Below, in pieces: positions 56,210-62,807 of a stretch of DNA of 62,807 nt. Under the pieces are notes generated by a model, which made no database searches, had not been told where the DNA came from, and was given only the letters and a program-made list of their open reading frames with translations. Position 1 is the stretch's first letter. Every line of letters starts with the position of its first letter. The position numbers and the translations under genes are program-made. Origin of the DNA: Gammaproteobacteria bacterium (GTDB taxonomy: Bacteria; Pseudomonadota; Gammaproteobacteria; CAJXQU01); assembly GCA_026984775.1 (NCBI GenBank), contig JALSRM010000037.1, forward strand, positions 113,604 through 176,410, written 5' to 3'.

Positions 56210-59200
56210 TCATGTGATTTCATTCCAGAACTTTTCAAGACGTTTATCGGACACAGTAATACTCGTTCCCAACTCCTGGGCGAAGAGCGAGACGCGGTAT
56301 TCTTCGAGCATCCAGTGAAAGCGCTCATGCGCTGAGGTTTTGGTGTTGATGCTCGTGTACAGATCCCAAAACCGGCAGACACTGGCGGCAAGTTTCTTGT
56401 CTTTCACAGGATCCCGCTCTGCCTTCTCCAACCGTACCTCGATCGCCTTCAGATACCGCGGAAGATGCTGCAGCCAGTCATCCGGTGTCTTGAGGATAAA
56501 CCCGGGATAAATCAGTTGATCCAGCTGCTGCTGTATCTCCTGAACGATCGCCAGCCAGGCCATGGGGATCTGTCCTGAAAGACGTTTTCGGATCAGGTGA
56601 TATTGGGTCAATGTCTCCATCAGCACTTGGCACAGGGCATTGGCTGTGGAGACTAGCTCTCCCCTGCCCTTGTCGAGCCGTGCATTAAACTCATCCTCTG
56701 TATAGATCAGCCCCTTCCCGGCCAGAAAAACCCGATCCACAATCGCTTGCAACAGATCTTCTTTCAAGGCGTCTTTTTTACCCGCAGGGGCAAATAACAT
56801 GGCCATCTTTTCGAATTCGGGCAAGTTTTTCTGCATATATCGCATCGATTCACGCAAGACCAGTCTGATGATTCGGATCAGACCGTACCGGTGCCGTTCT
56901 CTGGCCTTCTCTGCGGTATCCAGAACTTGAATATCAACACAGTCTCCCTGATCCACCAGGGCAGGATAACCCTTCAAGGGCAACCCGTCTCGTTCTGTTT
57001 CCACCACATCAGGCAGGTCACCGAAATCCCAGGAGGTGAGGTTATCGCGCTCGATGGTCCAAGCCACCTCGGCAGAAAAAGACTGCTCGATCTCCTCCAC
57101 ATGCTTGCCTTGTAAGCAGGCCAGATCACGCCCTGTTGACAATTCATGACCATGGGCATCGATGACCCGGAACTTCATCCGCAAATGATCGGGCAGCTTT
57201 GACAGGTCCCAGGCATCGTTGGGGATCTCGATGCCGGTCATTTTCTTCAGATGCCGGCCCATGGCCCCAGTCAGGCTGCCTTCTCCGTAAGGCAATGCAT
57301 TGAAACAGGCCTCGGCAAAGTTGGGCGCCGGTACAAAATTGCGGCGCAAGGATTTTGGCAGAGAGCGAATGAGTGTGGTCATCTTTTCCTTAATCAGTCC
57401 TGGCACCAGCCATTCGAGGCGCTCAGTGGGTAACTGATTCAATACCGCGACTGGCAGAGTCAACGTCACTCCGTCGTCACTTGCACCCGGTTCAAAATGA
57501 TAACTCAGAGGCAGCGACATGCCAGACAATTCGAGTGCGTCCGGGAACTGTTGTGTACAGATAGTCTCGGCCTCTTCACGGATCAGAAAATCGCGATCAA
57601 AAAACAGGAACCGCGGATCTTTCTTTCGGATTTCACGGTACCACTTACCAAAGCTGTGGATATTATGAATATGCTCCGGAATGCGCTGATCATAAAACTC
57701 GAATTGCGCCAGCTCATCCACCAGAATATCCATCCGACGGGTTCGGTGCTCCAGGTCCTCAACTTCCGCAATCAGACGCCGATTGTGTTCCAGAAAGTCC
57801 AGACGGGCATGTGTCTCGCCCGCCGCCACCAGAGCACCAAGAATAAACAGCTTACGTGCCTCTACCGGGTCTATGGGGCCGTAATTGACCTTGCGATCGG
57901 CAGCAAGTATTAAGCCGTAGAGTGTGATCTTCTCCAGGGCGAGCACACGACCCGCCTTTTTGGACCAATGGGCATCGGAATAACTCCGCTTTACGAGGTT
58001 ACCTGCGGCCCGGATCACCCACTCCGGTTCAATCCTGGCATTGATACGGGCGTAGAGCTTGGATGTTTCCACCAACTCAGCACAGAGCATCCACTTTGGC
58101 TTGCGTTTGAACTGCCCGGAGCCAGGAAAGATAAAAAACCGGATCCCCCGGGCACCTAAGTATTCATTCCGTTCCGACAAACGGCCGACATTCCCCAACA
58201 GGCCACTCAACAATGCGGTATGTATGGCTTCGTAGGAGGCCGGATCATGGTTGAGAGAGAAACCCAGATCAGCAACCAACCTCTTGAGCTGTGCATGGAT
58301 ATCCAGCCATTCCCGCATCCGCATAAAGTTAAGAAAATTCGTTTTGCACAGCTTTCTCATCTTATTCTGAGACAGATGCTGGCGCTGTTCCTGATAAAAC
58401 GTCCACAGATTCACAAACCAGAGAAAGTCGGAATTTTCATCCGCAAACCGTGCATGGGCCTCTTCCGCGGGTTGAAGTCTATCCATTGGTTTGTCGCGTA
58501 CATCCTGTACACTGAGTGCGCTGGCGATGATCAAGACCTCGCTCAGGCAGTGCAAGTCGTGGGCGGCGAGAATCATGCGGCCAATCCGTGGATCCACCGG
58601 CAATTTTGCCAATTTGTGGCCGATTTTCGTCAACCGCCGGCGATCATCCACCGCACCCAGCTCTTCCAACAACCGATAACCGTCGCGGATATACCGCTCT
58701 TCCGGTGGCTCAAGGAAGGGAAATGCCTCAATCTGCCCAAAGCGCAGTGCGGACAACTGCAAAATCACTGCAGCGAGGCTGGTTCGTTTGATCTCCGGAT
58801 CGGTAAACAGGGGACGTGAGACAAAGTCATCTTCTGAATAAAGCCGGATACACACGCCCTCACTGACCCGTCCGCACCGCCCCTTGCGCTGGTTGGCGGA
58901 GGCCTGTGAGATTTTTTCGATGGGCAGGCGTTGCACCTTGCTACGCGGGCTGTAACGGCTGATGCGGGCGTAGCCCGGATCGATCACATAACGGATACCG
59001 GGTACGGTCAACGACGTTTCCGCGACATTCGTGGCTAGAATGATGTGTCGTTTTATATGCGGCTGAAAAATCCGGTTCTGTTCCGCCGTGCCCTGCTTGG
59101 CATACAGAGGCAGGATCTCTGTATTCCTCAATTTTTGCTTGCGCAGTGAATCAGTAGTCTCCCGAATGTCCCGTTCTCCGGCAAGAAAAATCAGAATATC

Positions 59201-60061
59201 GCCCTGATCGATACGGGACAACTCGGCCACCGCATCCAGTATCCCCTGCTGCAGATCTTTCTCTTCGCCATTTTCTGTGGCTGTCTCCACAAGAGGCCGG
59301 TAACGTACTTCCACCGGATAGGTGCGACCAGAAACCTCAATGATGGGTGCATCATCGAAATGCCGGGAAAAACGCTCAGGATCAATTGTCGCCGAGGTGA
59401 TGATCACCTTGAGATCAGGCCGTTTGGGCAACAGCATTTTCAGATAACCCAACAGAAAATCAATGTTCAGACTGCGCTCATGGGCCTCATCAATGATCAA
59501 CGTATCATAGGCATTGAGAAAACGATCACCTTGGGTTTCTGCAAGCAGAATGCCGTCCGTCATCAACTTGATATACGCCTTCGGCCCTACCTCATCCCGA
59601 AACCTTATCTTATAACCTACAGCCTGACCCAATGGGCTATTCAACTCCTCGGCAACCCGGGCCGCAACAGTCCGTGCCGCAATCCGGCGTGGCTGGGTGT
59701 GCCCGATCAACCCGGTAACACCTCTTCCCATCTCAAGACAGATCTTGGGCAACTGTGTGGACTTACCTGAACCAGTCTCACCGCAGACGATCACCACCTG
59801 CTGGTCCGCAATCGCCGCTTTGATCTCACCACAACGAGCCGTGATCGGAAGCGTATCAGGAAAGCTTGGGACAGGCCGATCACGCCTACGCTGCTCCACC
59901 TGTGCGATCGACGCATCGATGTCCCTCAACAAGGCCTGCACCCCCGGATCATTCTCATCGAGAACCTGACCTTTCGCCAAACGCTGTCCCCGGCGTTTGA
60001 ACATTAGACGATCCACCTGCAACGTGTGCTGCAAGCGGCACTCAAGCTGTTTCAATTCCAT
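56210..60061 (-). CDS. hrpA: ATP-dependent RNA helicase HrpA
   Basis: HrpA is a DEAH-box RNA helicase that rescues or processes stalled ribosomes. The 1283-residue protein is the usual full length. It has Walker A GETGSGKST near residue 93, TQPRRIAA near residue 122, DEAHERSLN near residue 191, SATID near residue 223 and the helicase C motif QRKGRCGRVSEGVCIRLY near residue 395. HA2 and OB-fold regions follow to about residue 660, then the long HrpA-specific C-terminal DUF3418 half. It is a single gene with its own promoter in the gap before the RHS gene. Confidence 0.95.
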   Translation of the reverse strand: MELKQLECRLQHTLQVDRLMFKRRGQRLAKGQVLDENDPGVQALLRDIDASIAQVEQRRRDRPVPSFPDTLPITARCGEIKAAIADQQVVIVCGETGSGKSTQLPKICLEMGRGVTGLIGHTQPRRIAARTVAARVAEELNSPLGQAVGYKIRFRDEVGPKAYIKLMTDGILLAETQGDRFLNAYDTLIIDEAHERSLNIDFLLGYLKMLLPKRPDLKVIITSATIDPERFSRHFDDAPIIEVSGRTYPVEVRYRPLVETATENGEEKDLQQGILDAVAELSRIDQGDILIFLAGERDIRETTDSLRKQKLRNTEILPLYAKQGTAEQNRIFQPHIKRHIILATNVAETSLTVPGIRYVIDPGYARISRYSPRSKVQRLPIEKISQASANQRKGRCGRVSEGVCIRLYSEDDFVSRPLFTDPEIKRTSLAAVILQLSALRFGQIEAFPFLEPPEERYIRDGYRLLEELGAVDDRRRLTKIGHKLAKLPVDPRIGRMILAAHDLHCLSEVLIIASALSVQDVRDKPMDRLQPAEEAHARFADENSDFLWFVNLWTFYQEQRQHLSQNKMRKLCKTNFLNFMRMREWLDIHAQLKRLVADLGFSLNHDPASYEAIHTALLSGLLGNVGRLSERNEYLGARGIRFFIFPGSGQFKRKPKWMLCAELVETSKLYARINARIEPEWVIRAAGNLVKRSYSDAHWSKKAGRVLALEKITLYGLILAADRKVNYGPIDPVEARKLFILGALVAAGETHARLDFLEHNRRLIAEVEDLEHRTRRMDILVDELAQFEFYDQRIPEHIHNIHSFGKWYREIRKKDPRFLFFDRDFLIREEAETICTQQFPDALELSGMSLPLSYHFEPGASDDGVTLTLPVAVLNQLPTERLEWLVPGLIKEKMTTLIRSLPKSLRRNFVPAPNFAEACFNALPYGEGSLTGAMGRHLKKMTGIEIPNDAWDLSKLPDHLRMKFRVIDAHGHELSTGRDLACLQGKHVEEIEQSFSAEVAWTIERDNLTSWDFGDLPDVVETERDGLPLKGYPALVDQGDCVDIQVLDTAEKARERHRYGLIRIIRLVLRESMRYMQKNLPEFEKMAMLFAPAGKKDALKEDLLQAIVDRVFLAGKGLIYTEDEFNARLDKGRGELVSTANALCQVLMETLTQYHLIRKRLSGQIPMAWLAIVQEIQQQLDQLIYPGFILKTPDDWLQHLPRYLKAIEVRLEKAERDPVKDKKLAASVCRFWDLYTSINTKTSAHERFHWMLEEYRVSLFAQELGTSITVSDKRLEKFWNEIT

Positions 60062-60307
60062 TGCTCAAGAACACCTCAAGCCAAAACAAACCGGGGAATA
60101 TAACAGAAATATACTATTGATGTGGTGTGTAGGAACGATTCCCACAATAGCCAGAAGTGGAAAAACGGCCCCAATTTATAGGTTATGTTCGAGAAGACTT
60201 CCATGAACAGTAACTGAAAAACAGGGCAATCTTTTACAGCATTTCCGTTCTAGTGAAAGGTATCTGACAGGCGCAGTTTCTTAAAAAACTAACTTGGATG
60301 TAATTTC
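60062..60307. other. Gene-free region between hrpA and the RHS gene
   Basis: About 246 AT-rich bases with no reading frame of note. It should contain the hrpA promoter on the minus strand, which I could not pin down. No tRNA, insertion-sequence end or direct repeat was found at this core/accessory boundary. Confidence 0.6.
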
Positions 60308-60336
60308 TTGAAAAATACTTACAAAAAAAATAGAAT
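60308..60336 (+). promoter_or_regulatory. Sigma-70 promoter of the RHS gene
   Basis: TTGAAA (60308-60313), a 17-base spacer and TAGAAT (60331-60336) fit the consensus well. The spacer ends in a run of eight A (60323-60330), so its length could vary by slippage. The start point would be near 60343, about 25 bases before the ATG. Confidence 0.65.
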
Positions 60337-60367
60337 GATTGAAAAAACAAAAAAGTACATATTCAAA

Positions 60368-62807
60368 ATGAAGCATATTCTGTTCTTTCAGCCCACCTTG
60401 CATCTAAAAAAAAGGGGGGGGGTAATTCATTACGCTCTTATTCTTGTTTTTACGATAGTTTTATCGGCTCGTACGAGCGCAGAGAATGTAAGCTTTCCTC
60501 TGTTAAAATCACCTTATGTGTATGTGGCTCATCAGACCAGCCGAGAATGTTTTAGTTCTTTGGAAGCAGTAAAGAATCTGCTTTTGTCTGCAGGACCTCA
60601 TGGTACACATGTTTGTCAGCCTTTGACAGTGACAAAATCTGATCCGTGGATAGCCTTGCCAAATTCTGATTGGTCCGGATGCAATACATATCCAAAATCA
60701 GGCATGATTAGCTATTACAAAGTTACCGAACCGAGAGAAAAGAAAATTTTTCATACTGAATTCGGTGTTTATTATCCTGCTCCAAACTGTGATATCCGCA
60801 CTAGTAGCTTCCGTGCAAACCGATTTAGAATTGAATACTGCCCTCGTGGTTCATACTATAACTCTATACCTTTTCCTTCATGTTATGCACCCATCCAATA
60901 CAGATTGATTGAACCAGCCAGCAATTTCCAGAGGTGTAACCAAGGGGAGGGAGAACCGTGTAATCCTGCAAACGGTGAAATGTACCATACAGAAATCGAT
61001 TATAGACCTGGAGGAAGTTCAACACTCATATTCAAAAGGTTCTATAACACTTCAGGTGAATACATCACTGGTAAAGGGAATGGTATCGGATGGCGTAATA
61101 CCTATTCACGCCGAGTTGGCGAAGAACCGGTTTATTGGCAAAGAAAACACATGGCCGCCAATTCATCAATCAGGTCTGGACGACAAACCTCTGGAGCCTA
61201 CGATACTCCCGCGCAAGCCTGCACGCAAGGGTGGAACGAGATCAAGTCATCTGTTTTTGATGGCCAATTTGTCAATTCGACACCAGTTCTGCTCAGCAGT
61301 GGCACTTGCAAAGTAACCAACGGAGAACAGACTGCGTACTTGAGAGTGATTCCTGTACATAGTGCTGCTCGCCCAAACTATCCCTCCGGCAGCTATCTCG
61401 GCCTTCTCTTGCAGAGTCAGGTGATGACCGTCAGTCGCCCGAATGGTAGAGTTTATTTTTTCGAAAGAACGGGAAATGAATGGAAAAGCCCTATCAACCC
61501 TGAGGTGATTCTGGAGGGAACATCTACGGGATGGCGCTTTACAGATCTAGACGATACGGTTGAAAATTTTGATCGTCAGGGAAAACTCATCTCTATAAAA
61601 AAACGTGGTGGGTCTACCCAGACACTCAAATACGATCTACCTCTTTCGGAAGGAGGGGACAACGATCCGGATACGTTAGACCAGGTTATCGATCAGTTTC
61701 ATCATACATTAAACTTTTCCCGTGACAACGAAAAGCGGATCATTTCCATAAAATCATCTGACGATATAATCCACTATGCATATGACGAAGCTGGCCGGTT
61801 AGTCACAGTAACCTATCCTGATCAGTCAATACGTAAATATGTCTATGAAAATATAGACTTCCCATTTCACTTGACAGGAATTGTTGATGAAAATGGTGAT
61901 CGCTATATCTCTTGGAAATATGACAATAAAGGCCGGGCTATTCTTTCAACACTTGCAGAGGATTCGGAAAAGGTCGAATTTGCATATAACCCCGATGGTT
62001 CCTCTACTGTAACTGCTAGATCAGGGAGCAACAAAGTTGCAACTCGTAACTATGTTTTCCAGTCGATCAATGGAATTAAAAAAATTACTCGCATCGAAGG
62101 TGATCGCTGTCCCAACTGCCCTGGTAACCATATGCAATCTCGTACATATGATTCGATGGGTAACCTGACAAGCTTCCATGATTGGAATGGGAATAGGACT
62201 ACTCTCGAATACAATTCTCGAAGACTGGAGACCAAGAGAATTGAAGCTGCAGGAACTCCCAATCAACGCAAGGTCATAACCCAGTGGCATATCAGCTATC
62301 GAGTTCCAATTAAGATCGACGTGTATGATAAAGAAAATAGACTATTGAAACGTACTCTATTCGATTATGATGCTTCAGGGCGAATGCTTCATCGTACTGA
62401 ATCCGATCTACGAACTGGCCATATACGTACCACATCCTACTCCTATGAAAATCGTACACAAAAAATCAGAAACATCGATAGACCACGAACAGATATAAGT
62501 GATATTACACACTTCGAGTATGATCAAACTACGGGTAACCTCATCAAAGTCACCAATGCCTTAGGCCACGTGACCACGTTTTCGAACCACGATGCCCATG
62601 GGCGACCACAAACGATCACTGATCCCAATGGTCTGATCACAACGCTGACCTACCATCCTCGAGGCTGGTTGTTAAGCCGTACTGTTGATGGCAATACAAC
62701 GACGTTTGACTACGACAATGTCGGCCAGTTGATTAAGCTGACTTTGCCCACCAACGCCTTCATCAGCTACAGCTACGATGCCGCTCATCGTTTAACCGAT
62801 ATTACCG
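60368..62807 (+). CDS. RHS/YD-repeat secreted protein, partial (5' end of gene)
   Basis: The frame is open from ATG 60368 to the window edge, 813 codons. A signal peptide is present: a basic HLKKRG stretch, a hydrophobic YALILVFTIVLSA core and a likely cut after RTSA. A cysteine-rich N-terminal domain of about 170 residues follows. Next comes a DUF6531-like segment (NPANGEMYHTEIDY, near residue 204, then FKRFYNTSGEYITGKGNGIGWRNTYSRRV). After it come YD/RHS repeats such as HYAYDEAGRLVTVTYPD, SRTYDSMGNLTSFHDWNGN and FEYDQTTGNLIKVTNALGH. RHS shells usually encase a C-terminal toxin, which lies beyond the window. No ribosome-binding site is evident. Codon use is more AT-rich than in the core genes. 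Confidence 0.88.
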   Translation, partial: MKHILFFQPTLHLKKRGGVIHYALILVFTIVLSARTSAENVSFPLLKSPYVYVAHQTSRECFSSLEAVKNLLLSAGPHGTHVCQPLTVTKSDPWIALPNSDWSGCNTYPKSGMISYYKVTEPREKKIFHTEFGVYYPAPNCDIRTSSFRANRFRIEYCPRGSYYNSIPFPSCYAPIQYRLIEPASNFQRCNQGEGEPCNPANGEMYHTEIDYRPGGSSTLIFKRFYNTSGEYITGKGNGIGWRNTYSRRVGEEPVYWQRKHMAANSSIRSGRQTSGAYDTPAQACTQGWNEIKSSVFDGQFVNSTPVLLSSGTCKVTNGEQTAYLRVIPVHSAARPNYPSGSYLGLLLQSQVMTVSRPNGRVYFFERTGNEWKSPINPEVILEGTSTGWRFTDLDDTVENFDRQGKLISIKKRGGSTQTLKYDLPLSEGGDNDPDTLDQVIDQFHHTLNFSRDNEKRIISIKSSDDIIHYAYDEAGRLVTVTYPDQSIRKYVYENIDFPFHLTGIVDENGDRYISWKYDNKGRAILSTLAEDSEKVEFAYNPDGSSTVTARSGSNKVATRNYVFQSINGIKKITRIEGDRCPNCPGNHMQSRTYDSMGNLTSFHDWNGNRTTLEYNSRRLETKRIEAAGTPNQRKVITQWHISYRVPIKIDVYDKENRLLKRTLFDYDASGRMLHRTESDLRTGHIRTTSYSYENRTQKIRNIDRPRTDISDITHFEYDQTTGNLIKVTNALGHVTTFSNHDAHGRPQTITDPNGLITTLTYHPRGWLLSRTVDGNTTTFDYDNVGQLIKLTLPTNAFISYSYDAAHRLTDIT
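60406..60422 (+). repeat. A8-G9 homopolymer run in the RHS signal-peptide codons
   Basis: Eight A (60406-60413) are followed directly by nine G (60414-60422) within codons 13-19 (LKKRGGV) of the RHS protein. As sequenced, the run keeps the start codon in frame with the rest of the protein. A change of one base in either tract would put the gene out of frame. Confidence 0.9.

Noticed and set aside
60406-60422. Treating the A8-G9 run as a sequencing artefact that breaks the gene
   Set aside because: With the lengths given, the frame joins a basic signal-peptide start to a hydrophobic core and the RHS protein; an artefact would more probably break the frame. It remains possible that the true count varies.
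61000-61316. A separate plus-strand frame (from 60909) within the RHS gene region
   Set aside because: The RHS frame is continuous through this region with clear domain matches, so the other frame is a shadow.

Overview
The window is a stretch of gammaproteobacterial chromosome. The evidence is gene content and order: a pncC-thpR-recA-recX-alaS block, an RNase E gene divergent from rluC, and an intact yceD-rpmF-plsX-fabH-fabD-fabG-acpP-fabF-pabC-mltG-tmk-holB-pilZ-tatD run. A PanP-type aspartate decarboxylase, CheV, a second EF-G and HrpA point the same way. The base composition is moderate. A tungsten-type aldehyde oxidoreductase and molybdopterin genes suggest a free-living or facultatively symbiotic environmental organism. 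The species cannot be named from the sequence alone. No tRNA, rRNA, CRISPR array, transposase or phage gene was seen.

Layout. 1-4671 (minus): alaS (3' end cut off by the window), recX, recA, thpR, pncC. 4699-7666 (plus): darP followed by a glutamate-cysteine-ligase-like enzyme and a zinc M14 deacylase. 7663-12738: an alpha/beta hydrolase, a DUF2237 protein, a B12-binding radical SAM protein, a membrane-anchored protein of unknown role, a half-size GDT1-type cation exchanger and CheV. 12777-14869 (minus): an AOR-family oxidoreductase with its own MoaD-like protein. 15116-18098: PanP, a cold-shock protein, an RRM protein and a b561-type cytochrome. 18148-21686: rne and, divergently, rluC.

21709-28671 is the most unusual part. 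Six co-directional genes lie between rluC and sppA, in a neighbourhood that is otherwise housekeeping: a MOP-family flippase, a TauD/TfdA-type Fe(II)/2-oxoglutarate dioxygenase, an RraA-fold aldolase, two different ATP-grasp ligases and an Ldh-family 2-hydroxyacid/2-ketoacid oxidoreductase. Together they look like a compact pathway for a small amide-linked metabolite with its own exporter. The product is unknown.

28682-41179: sppA, maf (minus), then the yceD-to-tatD fatty-acid, cell-wall and replication operon with visible promoter, leader hairpins and terminator. 41180-41678: a gene-free stretch holding a candidate promoter-driven structured RNA and a perfect palindrome. 41679-46184: a Yip1-family membrane protein, an O-methyltransferase, an ACC-deaminase/D-cysteine-desulfhydrase-like enzyme and a second EF-G. 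46314-47262: a DCC-family thiol protein and a decayed SYLF-domain gene. 47352-50775 (minus): moaD-moaE-pdxJ-acpS-prfC. 50820-51979: moaC with a CbiM-like permease. 52628-56071: cpdA, tsaB (minus), lolC/F-lolD. 56210-60061 (minus): hrpA.

60308 to the end: a promoter and the first 813 codons of a secreted RHS-repeat protein, which runs off the window. Its signal-peptide coding region contains an A8-G9 homopolymer run, so it could be phase variable.
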